Shown here: one piece after another, positions 45,230 to 54,116 of the stretch | Layout: every line of letters starts with the position of its first letter | Numbering within the stretch: position 1 is the stretch's first letter | From: Mycobacterium deserti | Lineage (GTDB): Bacteria; Actinomycetota; Actinomycetes; Mycobacteriales; Mycobacteriaceae | Assembly: GCF_025345615.1 (NCBI RefSeq) | Contig: NZ_JAODWD010000001.1 | Location: 186,001-250,000 of the forward strand | Direction of reading: 5' to 3' | DNA: 64,000 nt | Translations under genes and position numbers: made by a program | Notes under the pieces: generated by a model | Databases searched by the model: none | What the model saw: only the letters and a program-made list of their open reading frames with translations | Told to the model about the DNA's origin: nothing

Positions 45230-46353
45230 AGGCCCACGGCACAGTCGGATTGGCCGTTATCGGCTGCGGGACGGTCGGGCGCATCCGCGCAGTGCTGGCA
45301 CGCGAATACCCGGGGATCGGCTGGCTCGGGTTGTGCGACGTCGACGAGCCGACGCTCAAGGGCCTGACCGACCACACCGAAGCCGACTTCGCCACCACCG
45401 ACGTCGACGAACTTCTCGCGCGTCCCGAAGTGGGCGCGGTCATCGTCGCCACCGACGAACAGGAACACGTGGAGCCGATCCTGCGCTCCGTCGAGCTGGG
45501 TGTGCCGCTGTTCATCGAGAAGCCGCTGGCCACTCATCCTGTCGAGTCGGCGCGGGTGCTCGCCGCTATCCAGGACGCGGGCGTCGACGCCGTCGTCGGT
45601 TACACCCAGCGCTTCCGCCGCAGGTTTCAGACGGTCAAACAGCGGCTGCGCGACGGCCAGATCGGTGACGTGACAACGGTTGTCACACGTGCGTTCATGA
45701 ACCGGATGGTGCCCGAGGCCACGTTGCGAAAGGTCGCCGACCCCGTTGGCTTGACCCCGATGGTGGTCTCGGGCACACACAGCCTCGACATGTGCATGTG
45801 GCTGATGGAAGGCCGCAAGCCGGTCCAGGTGTACGCCCGCTCGACCGACCGCACGCTCGGCGAGATCGGAACGAAGGACGGCACGTCGGGCATCTTCACG
45901 ATGGACGACGGCGTCGTGTTCTCGATGAACATCAACTGGGCGCTGCCGACGGTATGGCCTGGCGCGGTGTACGGGTTGGAGATCGGCATCGTCGGCACGC
46001 AAGGCGTCATCGACGTCGAGGACACCCACCGCGACGTCATCCTCGCCTCGGAGATCGGCCAGCCGGCCGGCTATACGAGTCGCGGGTTCGCGCCGCCCAC
46101 CGCCCGCCATGTCGACTTCATCGGAAGCTATCCGCCCGGCGACGTGTCCGGCGGCATGCTCTGGGGGCCGATGCGCGAGGAGACCACCACATGGTTTGCG
46201 CGCGTCTGCCGCGGTGTCGAGACGCCGCATGCGACCGCCGCCGACGGCCACCACAACCTGATCAACACGATGGCGATGGACCTTTCGGCCCGCACCGGTC
46301 GACCGGTATCGCTCCCGATCAGTCCCGAGGAACTCCTCGAGGGACTCACCTAG
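45226..46353 (+). CDS. Gfo/Idh/MocA oxidoreductase A
   Basis: NAD(P)-dependent dehydrogenase of 375 residues. Rossmann motif LAVIGCGTVGRIRAVLAREY at the start, the EKPLATHP motif with catalytic Lys (about residue 95), and the His-Asp pair in GTHSLDMCMWLMEG (about 186). Family members act on sugars, inositols and some diols or dihydrodiols of aromatics (such as the phthalate dihydrodiol dehydrogenase). GTG 45226 is coupled to the amidohydrolase. Confidence 0.88.
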   Translation: MKAHGTVGLAVIGCGTVGRIRAVLAREYPGIGWLGLCDVDEPTLKGLTDHTEADFATTDVDELLARPEVGAVIVATDEQEHVEPILRSVELGVPLFIEKPLATHPVESARVLAAIQDAGVDAVVGYTQRFRRRFQTVKQRLRDGQIGDVTTVVTRAFMNRMVPEATLRKVADPVGLTPMVVSGTHSLDMCMWLMEGRKPVQVYARSTDRTLGEIGTKDGTSGIFTMDDGVVFSMNINWALPTVWPGAVYGLEIGIVGTQGVIDVEDTHRDVILASEIGQPAGYTSRGFAPPTARHVDFIGSYPPGDVSGGMLWGPMREETTTWFARVCRGVETPHATAADGHHNLINTMAMDLSARTGRPVSLPISPEELLEGLT

Positions 46354-46367
46354 CCGGAAGGACGCGC

Positions 46368-47447
46368 ATGCAGCAGATCAACCTCGGCATCATCGGCACC
46401 GGATGGTGCGGCGGAATCCGCGCCGTCACCGCGTCGCGCTGCCCGCTAGTCGGCGAGCTGCATCTGGCCGAGATCGACAGTGCTCGCCGGGACGACATTG
46501 CCGCGCAGACGAACCCGACGATAGTCACCGCCCGGTGGGAGGACCTCGTCGAGAATGCCGACATCGACGCGGTCGTCGTCTCGGCCACGCCGGAGCACCT
46601 GCACCACCCGATGACCAAGGCCGCACTCGAGGCCGGAAAGCACGTGCTCTTGGAGAAGCCGATCGCGCTCACCCTCGACGAGGCCGACGAACTGATCGAG
46701 ATCGCCGATTCGCGAAAGCTCAAACTCACCATCGGTTACTCGCAGCGGTTCAACGCCAAGCAGGCGATGATCAAACGCGCAGTCGACGACGGCACACTGG
46801 GCCGCGTCACCAGTATTCTGCTGAGCCGCCACATCACGCGCTCGCTCGGCGCGAAAATCGGGTCGCGCACCAAACTCTCGCCTGCCGCGATGGAGGCCAC
46901 CCACGACCTGGACTTCGCGTTCTGGTGCCTCGAGCCGCGCAGGCCGGTGCGCGTCTACTCGCAGAACGCCTGGGGCGTGCGCAAACCGACGCTCGACGTG
47001 CCCGATACCCAGTATCTGGTGGTCACCATGGACGACGGCGTCGTCGTGGCCGTGGGCGCGGGAATGTCACTGCCGCCGGGTTACCCCAACGCCTCGACCA
47101 CATGGATGGAGGTCATCGGCACCGACGGCGCCGTGCTGGCCGACGCCAGCCACCGCGACATCGTGCTCAACACCGTGGCCGACGGCGTTCAGTTCCCGCT
47201 GTCGACGATGCCCGGCGAGTTCGTCGACCATGTGTACGCGGGTCCGATGGAAAGAGAGACAACGCATTTCATCGAAGCGGTAGCACTGGACCGCCCCGTG
47301 ATGGTGGATCCGCACCTGGCACGAGTCACCATGGAGGTCTACCTGGCGGCGGACCTGTCCGCGGAGCTCAACCAGGTGGTCGAGCTGCCCCTGACGCGTG
47401 AACAGATTGGCGGCGCCCTCACCGGTTCGGCGGTCGGCCGGGCGTGA
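46368..47447 (+). CDS. Gfo/Idh/MocA oxidoreductase B
   Basis: Protein of 359 residues with Rossmann motif LGIIGTGWCGGIRAV, LLEKPIALTLDEAD with catalytic Lys (about residue 98), and MEATHDLDFAFWCLEPRRPV for the His-Asp pair. It is a diverged relative of the preceding enzyme rather than a recent duplicate, since few residues match outside the motifs. It starts 14 bp after copy A ends, with AAGGA before the ATG. The substrate is unknown; probably a different step of the same pathway. Confidence 0.88.
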   Translation: MQQINLGIIGTGWCGGIRAVTASRCPLVGELHLAEIDSARRDDIAAQTNPTIVTARWEDLVENADIDAVVVSATPEHLHHPMTKAALEAGKHVLLEKPIALTLDEADELIEIADSRKLKLTIGYSQRFNAKQAMIKRAVDDGTLGRVTSILLSRHITRSLGAKIGSRTKLSPAAMEATHDLDFAFWCLEPRRPVRVYSQNAWGVRKPTLDVPDTQYLVVTMDDGVVVAVGAGMSLPPGYPNASTTWMEVIGTDGAVLADASHRDIVLNTVADGVQFPLSTMPGEFVDHVYAGPMERETTHFIEAVALDRPVMVDPHLARVTMEVYLAADLSAELNQVVELPLTREQIGGALTGSAVGRA

Positions 47448-48520
47448 CCGAGCAGGCCGAGTGGTGGCCCGACCTCGCGCCGCGGATCCTGCCCTCGGCC
47501 GCAGCGCGTCCCGCCTGCCTGTGCGTCGACGCCCACTCGCACCTATCGGTGCCGCCGGCCGCCGCGATCGCAAAGCCCTACTTCCGGCCGGAGTTCGAGC
47601 CGCGCGCGCTGTACTCCTCGGCCGAAACGCAGCGTTACAACGCCGAGTACCGGGCCAGCCCCCTGAACACGGCGCAGTTCGAACACGCCGAGCAGCGACT
47701 TGTCGACATGGACGCCCAGGGTGTGGACGTCCAGGTGCTGTCCGTGCCGCCCACCGAGTACTTCTACTGGCTTCCGGAACAGGAGGCGTTGCGCGTCAAC
47801 CGGATTCAACATGAGCGCTTCGCCGAGGTGGTGGCGCGGTGGCCTGACCGTTTTGCGGCGGTGGCCAACGTCCCCCTCGCGCATCCCGCCCTGGCCGTCG
47901 AGATGCTGCGGGAAGCACGGCGTGACTTCGGTTTCGGCGGTGTCGAGATTAGCGCCGATGTGCTGGGGCGCGACCTCGATGACCGGCGCTTCGACCCGGT
48001 GTGGGAGGCAGTCGTCGAACTCGACATGACGGTGATCCTGCACCCGCAGGGGTTCACCCACGGCGAGCGGTTTCGCGACTACTACCTCGTCAACGTGATG
48101 TGTATGCCCCTGGCCTCAACTCTCGCGGTGACTCGGATGATCCTCGGTGGGGTGTGGGCCCGGCATCCGGCACTGCGGGTCATGGTGGTGCACGGGGGCG
48201 GGTACCTGCCCTTCTACGTGGCCCGCACCGACCACGCCTGGCGGGTCCGGCCTGAATTGCGCCACCACCTCGATGTGCCGCCCAGCGAAGTGCTGCGCTC
48301 GATCTATGTGGACACCAACGTGTTCGACCCGCCGATGGTGGAGCAGCTGGTGGCCGACCTCGGCGCCGACCATGTGTTGATGGGCACCGACTATCCGTTC
48401 GACATGAGCACCGTCGACCCGGTCGCATTCCTGGCGCAGGTCGATCTGGACGACGACACTCGAGCACTCGTGTTGGGCGGCAACGCAGCACGCCTGTTCG
48501 ACATCAAGGTCGACGAATGA
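47444..48520 (+). CDS. ACMSD-type amidohydrolase, copy B
   Basis: Protein of 358 residues with the same metal-site layout as copy A: VDAHSHLS (about residue 29), His in VILHPQGFTHGERF (about 199), HGGGYLPFYVARTDHAWR (about 249), and GTDYPFDMS (about 312). GTG 47444 overlaps the upstream stop by GTGA. The presence of two diverged members in one operon suggests two decarboxylation or hydration steps, or two related substrates. Confidence 0.88.
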   Translation: MTEQAEWWPDLAPRILPSAAARPACLCVDAHSHLSVPPAAAIAKPYFRPEFEPRALYSSAETQRYNAEYRASPLNTAQFEHAEQRLVDMDAQGVDVQVLSVPPTEYFYWLPEQEALRVNRIQHERFAEVVARWPDRFAAVANVPLAHPALAVEMLREARRDFGFGGVEISADVLGRDLDDRRFDPVWEAVVELDMTVILHPQGFTHGERFRDYYLVNVMCMPLASTLAVTRMILGGVWARHPALRVMVVHGGGYLPFYVARTDHAWRVRPELRHHLDVPPSEVLRSIYVDTNVFDPPMVEQLVADLGADHVLMGTDYPFDMSTVDPVAFLAQVDLDDDTRALVLGGNAARLFDIKVDE

Positions 48521-49578
48521 CCACGCGCTTGCCCGCCGCCGAGCTGACCGAGTTCGCCGCGGCGATCCTTCGCGCCTGCGAGGTGTCTCCTGAGCACGCT
48601 GAGGTGACGGCATCGCGCCTGGTCGAGGCAGACATGCGCGGCCGGTCAGGGCACGGCCTCATCCGGTTGCAGCCGTATGTCCGCCGCATTCAGGCCGGTG
48701 GCATCAATGTGCGACCCCACATCCAGGTGGTCCACGAGACGCCGGTGTCGGCGCTGGTCGAGGGCGACAACGGGCTGGGACAGGTTGTGATGACGCGGGC
48801 CACCGAGCTGGCGATCGCCAAGGCGGCTGAAGTGGGAATCGCCTGGGTGGGTACCGTCGCATCCAACCACGCCGGGGCAGCCGGCCTGTACGCCGAAATG
48901 GCTGCCGAGGCAGGGCTTGTCGCGATGTACTTCGCGGTGGCCAACGCCAACGGCATGCCGCCGTGGGGCGGCCGCAACCCGATGCTCGGCACGAATCCGA
49001 TCGCCATCGCGATTCCCACCGGCGATGTCCCGTTCCTCCTCGACATCGCCACCACCGCGACGTCGCACGGCAGCATCAAAGTGGCGGCGCGCGAAGGACG
49101 GCAACTGCCGGAGGGGTGGCTCGTCGACGCCGAGGGCCGTCCGATCACCGATCCGGCCCGCGCGCACGAGGGCTATCTCGTGCCGATGGGCGGGTACAAG
49201 GGATCGGGGCTGACGATCGCGATCGGCCTGCTCGCCGGTGTGCTCAACGGCGCAGCGTTCGGGTCCGACGTGGTGGATCACCGCAAGGATCAGGTCACGC
49301 CGACGAACACCGGGCAGTCGATTCTGGTGTTGCGTGCCGACCTGTTCCGTCCCGCCGACGAGGTACGCGCCGAGGTGACCCGGCATCTGAACGAACTGCG
49401 CGACTCCGGCGGCCACGACGGCGAGCGGGTGCGGTTGCCCGGTGACCGGGCGGCCGAGACGCGCGCGGACAACGAGGCGCTCGGACTGCCCGTGCCGCCG
49501 CAACTCGCGGCCGAGTTGAGTCAGCTCGCGACCGAACTCGGAGTCGACTCACCGCTGAAAGGGACGCAAAGTCAATGA
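48517..49578 (+). CDS. Ldh2/MdhL-type NAD(P)-dependent 2-oxoacid dehydrogenase
   Basis: Protein of 353 residues of the malate/L-lactate dehydrogenase type 2 family (ureidoglycolate, sulfolactate and 2,3-diketogulonate reductases). Motifs: EADMRGRSGHGLIRLQPYV (about 39-57), SNHAGAAGLYAEMAAEAG, NPMLGTNPIAIAIP and the HEGYLVPMGGYKGSGLTIAI block (about 222-241). It oxidises 2-hydroxyacids or reduces 2-oxoacids. ATGA overlap with the upstream amidohydrolase and with the downstream hydrolase. Confidence 0.88.
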   Translation: MTTRLPAAELTEFAAAILRACEVSPEHAEVTASRLVEADMRGRSGHGLIRLQPYVRRIQAGGINVRPHIQVVHETPVSALVEGDNGLGQVVMTRATELAIAKAAEVGIAWVGTVASNHAGAAGLYAEMAAEAGLVAMYFAVANANGMPPWGGRNPMLGTNPIAIAIPTGDVPFLLDIATTATSHGSIKVAAREGRQLPEGWLVDAEGRPITDPARAHEGYLVPMGGYKGSGLTIAIGLLAGVLNGAAFGSDVVDHRKDQVTPTNTGQSILVLRADLFRPADEVRAEVTRHLNELRDSGGHDGERVRLPGDRAAETRADNEALGLPVPPQLAAELSQLATELGVDSPLKGTQSQ

Positions 49579-50447
49579 GGCTGCTGACGTTTCGTTCGAC
49601 CGCAGGCACGGGCATCGGCGTTCTCGACGGTGACGAGGTCGTGCCGCTCGCCGCGGATGCCGACCTACCCTCAAGCATGGTCGAGTTCGTCGCGCTCGGC
49701 CCGCAGGGGTTGGCACGTGCAGCGGCGGTGTTGGCGACGGCGCCGCGCCTTTCGGTCGACGAGGTGCGCGTGCTTGCGCCGATCCGGCCGCGCAACAACG
49801 TGATGTGCGTCGGGAAGAACTACGCCGAGCACGCAAGGGAGTTCGCGGGCAGTGGTTTCGACGCGTCGCAGAAGCAGGCCGTTCCGGAGGCGCCGGTGAT
49901 CTTCACCAAGGCCCTGTCTGCGTTGGCGGGTCCTGGCGATGAGGTGAGGGTCAGCGACGACACAACCGCCACAAGCGATTACGAGGGCGAACTCGGCGTC
50001 GTCGTGGGTCCGGGAGGCCACAAGGTGGCCGAGGCCGACGCGTGGTCGCATGTGTACGGGTACACCATCGTCAACGACGTCACGATCCGCGACCTGCAGA
50101 AGCGGCATGTGCAGTTCTTCATCGGCAAGAGTGCGGCGACGTACTGCCCCGTCGGACCGGTGATCGTGACCGCCGACGAGGTCGACGATGTGACGGCGCT
50201 GCGGGTGCAGACCAGGATCAACGGCGACCTGCGCCAGGACGCGCCCGTCAAGGACCTGATCTTCGACATACCGCGACTGATCGCCGCGATATCGGCGGCC
50301 GTGTTTCTGGAGCCCGGTGACCTGATCGCGACCGGCACCCCCGCGGGGGTGGGCATCGGGTTCGCGCCGCCGAAGTTCCTGGCGCCGGGCGACCTGATGC
50401 AGGTCACCATCGACGGTATCGGCACGCTGACGAACCCCTGCGCCTGA
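49575..50447 (+). CDS. Fumarylacetoacetate hydrolase family protein
   Basis: Protein of 290 residues. The FAH metal site is visible as ATSDYEGELGVVVGPGGHKV (Glu-x-Glu with the later Asp, about residue 135), with VCVGKNYAEHA and VTIRDLQKRHVQFF. The family covers hydrolases and decarboxylases of ring-cleavage products, such as 2-oxo-hept-3-ene-dioate hydratase and acylpyruvate hydrolase. Coupled by ATGA to the dehydrogenase. It ends the operon, and the first flanking hairpin follows 13 bp later. Confidence 0.9.
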   Translation: MRLLTFRSTAGTGIGVLDGDEVVPLAADADLPSSMVEFVALGPQGLARAAAVLATAPRLSVDEVRVLAPIRPRNNVMCVGKNYAEHAREFAGSGFDASQKQAVPEAPVIFTKALSALAGPGDEVRVSDDTTATSDYEGELGVVVGPGGHKVAEADAWSHVYGYTIVNDVTIRDLQKRHVQFFIGKSAATYCPVGPVIVTADEVDDVTALRVQTRINGDLRQDAPVKDLIFDIPRLIAAISAAVFLEPGDLIATGTPAGVGIGFAPPKFLAPGDLMQVTIDGIGTLTNPCA

Positions 50448-50460
50448 CGCCACCTCCGCC

Positions 50461-50517
50461 GAACGTTCCTTACCACCGGACAACTGGCGAAAATGTCGCG
50501 CGGTAAGGAACGTTCGC
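50461..50517. repeat. Large hairpin A (core CGAACGTTCCTTACC)
   Basis: Perfect 15-bp inverted arms at 50461-50475 and 50503-50517 with a 27-nt spacer, between the convergent ends of the FAH gene and the nuclease-fold gene. It contains the self-palindrome GAACGTTC. Close in sequence to hairpin B at 51419. It could serve as a bidirectional terminator, though there is no U-tract, and it could also be the end of a mobile unit. Confidence 0.8.
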
Positions 50518-50521
50518 GGCA

Positions 50522-51376
50522 CTAGACTGGCGCACCCGCAGCACGCAATGCCGCTCGCGTGCGCTCGACGATGACGTGCGGCCGGCGACGAACCATATCG
50601 CTGCTCACGCGGACGATCCGCCACCCCAGCGCTTCATACTCGGCTTGCTTATCGATGTCCTTGGCTCGGACATCCGGATCCTCCCAGTGTTGGGCCCCGT
50701 CGTACTCGACGCCGACCAACCAGTCATCCCAACCCATGTCGATTCGGCCGACGAACTCGCCGTCGTTGTCGAAGACATTGATCTGGGTCCGCTTCGGACG
50801 AAGACCGGCGTCCGTCAAGATCAATCGCGTGAGCGTCTCCTGCGGCGACTCTGACCCGGCGTCGGCAAGGCTGACCGCTTCTCGTAACTGCAGAAGACCA
50901 CGGGCGCCGCGGTGGCGATCCGCCATCAGCTCGATATCGACCGGCTTCAGATCGGTCGCCTGCATCAAAGCATCCAGTCGGATGACCGCGGTTTTGAGCC
51001 CGCGTCGACGGCCTATGTCATATGCGGTGCGCGCGGGCGTGGTAGCGGGCAGCCCACCGACGACACAGATCTCGTCGTCGGTCAGCGCATCACTGTGCAG
51101 CAGAATGCCGTTCGTCTTGTGTCGATGCGGCTGGTTCAGTTCGGCCGGAAGGTGCGCGTCGATCCATTTCGAGCCGTGCAGCGCAGCGGCGGACAGACCC
51201 GCCAATGTCGCCCGCCGCGCTGCCCAAAGCCACGCTGCGAATGCCTTGTCGGCGGATGTCATCCGGTACCCCCGCGGAACATACACGTTCCGGTACACCT
51301 TTTCGTAGCGTGTCGAGAGCTGATACCGCGTGACAACCCCCGCCGAAACTGCCTCGCTGCCCATGAATGGACCCAT
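50522..51376 (-). CDS. Nuclease-fold (DUF559/Vsr-like) protein
   Basis: Protein of 284 residues. The C-terminal third carries the PD-(D/E)xK-like signature GRIDMGWDDWLVGVEYDGAQ then HWEDPDVRAKDIDKQ, as in DUF559/Vsr endonuclease relatives, and the N-terminal part (ADKAFAAWLWAARRATLAGL) resembles AbiEi-type regions. Such proteins are multi-copy in mycobacteria. It is bracketed by hairpins A and B, which share a core sequence, and it separates the catabolic operon from its likely importer. Function unknown; a role in mobility, DNA processing or defence is possible. Confidence 0.7.
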   Translation of the reverse strand: MGPFMGSEAVSAGVVTRYQLSTRYEKVYRNVYVPRGYRMTSADKAFAAWLWAARRATLAGLSAAALHGSKWIDAHLPAELNQPHRHKTNGILLHSDALTDDEICVVGGLPATTPARTAYDIGRRRGLKTAVIRLDALMQATDLKPVDIELMADRHRGARGLLQLREAVSLADAGSESPQETLTRLILTDAGLRPKRTQINVFDNDGEFVGRIDMGWDDWLVGVEYDGAQHWEDPDVRAKDIDKQAEYEALGWRIVRVSSDMVRRRPHVIVERTRAALRAAGAPV

Positions 51377-51418
51377 GGCGATAGGACGCGCAGAACCTCA
51401 ATCGCGTTCCACCCTCGC

Positions 51419-51475
51419 CGAACGTTCCGTACCGCTCTAGGAGTCATCAAGAATTCGAGCGGTACGGAACGTTCG
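51419..51475. repeat. Large hairpin B (core CGAACGTTCCGTACC) with adjacent 10-bp repeats
   Basis: Perfect 19-bp arms at 51419-51437 and 51457-51475, with a 19-nt spacer, lying between the ABC ATPase stop and the nuclease-fold start. It shares CGAACGTTCCnTACC with hairpin A. Immediately beside it, from 51477, the sequence GGGTAGGTAC is repeated twice and then partly a third time. Confidence 0.8.
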
Positions 51476-51504
51476 CGGGTAGGTACGGGTAGGTACGGGT
51501 GGGG

Positions 51505-52248
51505 CTACGTAACCGCCATGGCGCCGAGGTTCTCGAACGTCTTGAACACGTCGGCCTTCATCAGTGCGACATCGGCGTCGGTGACGTCCCGCGGGAACGG
51601 CAGCGTGACGGTCACGTCGTCTGCGAGGCGACCGCCCTTGGCGAACACCAGGATTCGGTTCGACAGCTCGACGGCCTCACCCACGTCGTGGGTCACGAAC
51701 ACCACCGTCTTGCCCGTCTCCGCCCAGATCGTGTGCAGCTCCCTGCGCAGTGTGCGCGCGGTGATCGCGTCGAGGTGACTGAACGGCTCGTCCATGAACA
51801 GCACATCGGGTTCGGTCGAGAATGCGCGCGCGATACCGACGCGCTGCTGCATACCCCCGGACAATTCTCCGGGATACTTGCCGCCCTTGTCGCCGAGCTG
51901 CACCATCTCCAGATAGTGCTGGCACCTCGCACGCGTCGACTCGGAGCGGTCCTTCTGCACGAACAGCATGTTCTCCATCACGCTGCGCCATGGCAGCAGC
52001 CGCGCCGCCTGGAACACATAACCGGCCTGCGCAGGCTTTCCATTCTGCGTGATGCTCACCCGTCCGCTGGTTGGGACGTCGATACCGGACAGGATGTTCA
52101 GCAAGGTCGACTTGCCGCATCCCGACGGTCCGACGACCGAAACGAACGCGTGACCGCTGATGTTGAGGTTGACGTTCTCCAGGGCCACCACTTTGTCGGT
52201 GCCGAGGCCGAACTCCTTGTGCAGGTTGTCGATCGCGATGTCAGCCAT
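51505..52248 (-). CDS. NitT/TauT-type ABC transporter ATPase
   Basis: ATPase of 247 residues with Walker A GPSGCGKSTLL (about residue 40), Q-loop YVFQAARLLPW, signature LSGGMQQRVGIARAF and Walker B VLFMDEPFSHLD, then H-loop VTHDVGEA. This is the SsuB/TauB type. It overlaps the permease gene by 8 bp. With the two permeases and the lipoprotein it forms a complete importer (binding protein, two permeases, ATPase; 51505-55178). Confidence 0.93.
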   Translation of the reverse strand: MADIAIDNLHKEFGLGTDKVVALENVNLNISGHAFVSVVGPSGCGKSTLLNILSGIDVPTSGRVSITQNGKPAQAGYVFQAARLLPWRSVMENMLFVQKDRSESTRARCQHYLEMVQLGDKGGKYPGELSGGMQQRVGIARAFSTEPDVLFMDEPFSHLDAITARTLRRELHTIWAETGKTVVFVTHDVGEAVELSNRILVFAKGGRLADDVTVTLPFPRDVTDADVALMKADVFKTFENLGAMAVT

Positions 52249-53221
52249 TGTCGTTCTCGCTCCTCGAGTCGTCGGGTCCTTCGGTTGCCAGTGAGATGCT
52301 GCCCAGCGCCGCACCGGTGGCGGTCGCCGCGGCGACAGCGGCTTTCGTCGGTGCGTCGAACTGCTGCTCGACGACATCACCGGAGTCCAGGGAGGGCCGC
52401 CACTTGAACATCCGCTTGGAGAGTTGGTCGAACATGAACTTCTCGAACACCAACGCGAAGATCACGAAGAACAGCGCGTATCCGATGACGCCGTACGCGC
52501 GGTGCGCGTCGTACCAGAACTTGATCGTCCACCCTGCGCCGTCCATGCCGCCGAAGACCTCGGCGACGACCAGACCTTTCCAGCCCAGTGCGAAGCAGTA
52601 CCGGGCCGCGGCGAACAAGAAGGGCAGCAGCGACGGGATGAGCACATGGCGGATGACCCGCTGTCGCGGCACATCGAACGCGCGCGCCATATCGAACAGG
52701 TCGGCAGGCGTATTACGCACTCCCTCACGGACGTTGATGATGACGAATGGCACCCCGGTCAACACGACGGTGATGATGGGTCCGATGTCACCGAAGCCGA
52801 ACGCCAGGCTGCAGAACAGCGCCCAAGCGAGGTTCGGCATGGCGAGAATGGCCACCACCCAGTCGTTGAAGAACGCGTTGACCGCCTTGGACAGACCCAT
52901 CGCGACGCCGATGATCGTACCGATCACCAACGCGATGACCATGCCGATCGCCAAGCGCTGCAACGAGATGGCAAAGGTCTCGTACAGGTTGTACGGCGCC
53001 ACCGTCTTCAGCGTGATCTCGTCCCACATGAACTCGACGACCTGCAGAGGCGTCGGCAACACGTCGACGGCGAAGGGCCAGATGGTGGTCACCAGTTTGA
53101 TCGCCAGCAGCCAGAAGACCACGCACACCACCGGGAACAGCAGCCGGCCGGTCAGTGAGGCCCGCCGGAACCTGCGCCACAATCGATCTGCGGTCGTCAC
53201 GGGACGTTTCGGTGATGTCAT
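52241..53221 (-). CDS. ABC transporter permease 1 (NitT/TauT type)
   Basis: Permease of 326 residues with about six membrane helices and the cytoplasmic EAA-like loop (DLFDMARAFDVPRQRVIRHV, about 175-194). The C-terminal tail of about 50 residues (FKWRPSLDSGDVVEQQFDAP and beyond) is unusually long and Ala-rich for this family. ATGA overlap with the second permease. The pair is asymmetric, with 326 and 279 residues. Confidence 0.9.
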   Translation of the reverse strand: MTSPKRPVTTADRLWRRFRRASLTGRLLFPVVCVVFWLLAIKLVTTIWPFAVDVLPTPLQVVEFMWDEITLKTVAPYNLYETFAISLQRLAIGMVIALVIGTIIGVAMGLSKAVNAFFNDWVVAILAMPNLAWALFCSLAFGFGDIGPIITVVLTGVPFVIINVREGVRNTPADLFDMARAFDVPRQRVIRHVLIPSLLPFLFAAARYCFALGWKGLVVAEVFGGMDGAGWTIKFWYDAHRAYGVIGYALFFVIFALVFEKFMFDQLSKRMFKWRPSLDSGDVVEQQFDAPTKAAVAAATATGAALGSISLATEGPDDSRSENDNG

Positions 53222-54057
53222 GACTTGAGCTCCCCCCGCCACGCGAAGAACCGTCGTTCCAGCGACTCGAGCACGATCTTGTCCAGGAACAGCGCGAGCA
53301 CGTAGAACGCCAGTATCCAGGTCAGGAATTCATCGAGTCGGAATAGCTGTGTGGCTGTCCGCATCTCGAAACCGATGCCCTCAGACGCGGCGAACACCTC
53401 GGTCAACACCGTGACCTTCCACGCAATGGAGAAGCCGAACCGCACACCGGTGAAGATGAACGGCGCAAGGTGCGGGATCACGATGTGCCGGTTGCGTTTG
53501 TACAGCGACACACCGAATGACTTCGCCATGTCGAGCAGGTCTTTGGGCAGGGACTTGATGCCTTCGGACACGTTGACGGTGATGATTGCAAAAGTCGTCA
53601 GGACGATCGCAAGGAGCGGCCCGACGGTTCGATTACCGAAGATGATGGCCGTGATCAGCGCCCAGATGAGACCGGGCGTCGTCACGCCGATCGTCACCGC
53701 GTCCCGGAAGAACCCGTTGAGGAAGCGGTTCTGCATCAGGATGCCGATGCCGACACCCACGACGAACGCGATCGTGAATCCGACCGCGATGCGCGACAGC
53801 GTCGTGGCGAAGGCGCCTGGCACCTCGCCGGTCGCCCACAGCTCGCCGAAGGTTCGAAAGACCGTCGACGGACCCGGCAGCAGGTTCTCGTCCATGACGC
53901 GCCCTGAGGCGAGTTCCCAGATGCCGAGGAAGAACACGTAGCCGGCGATGCGCCAGCCCCACGTCGTCATGCGGTCTTTGCGCTTGGCGGCGCGGACGAG
54001 GTCCTCCTCGCTCGTCCGCTTCGCCGGTGTCGGCGGCGAATCCAACGTCGTTGCCAC
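53218..54057 (-). CDS. ABC transporter permease 2 (NitT/TauT type)
   Basis: Permease of 279 residues with six membrane segments and the loop DLLDMAKSFGVSLYKRNRHI (about 178-197). The N-terminal cytoplasmic extension is charged (TSEEDLVRAAKRKDRMTTW). Two different permease subunits form the channel. It follows the binding-protein gene by 59 bp. Confidence 0.9.
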   Translation of the reverse strand: MATTLDSPPTPAKRTSEEDLVRAAKRKDRMTTWGWRIAGYVFFLGIWELASGRVMDENLLPGPSTVFRTFGELWATGEVPGAFATTLSRIAVGFTIAFVVGVGIGILMQNRFLNGFFRDAVTIGVTTPGLIWALITAIIFGNRTVGPLLAIVLTTFAIITVNVSEGIKSLPKDLLDMAKSFGVSLYKRNRHIVIPHLAPFIFTGVRFGFSIAWKVTVLTEVFAASEGIGFEMRTATQLFRLDEFLTWILAFYVLALFLDKIVLESLERRFFAWRGELKS

Positions 54058-54116
54058 GATGGCCTTTCGGTGTCGGTGGTCAGCCGGGGACGGCTGGCGC
54101 CGGCCCCGGCCCTACA

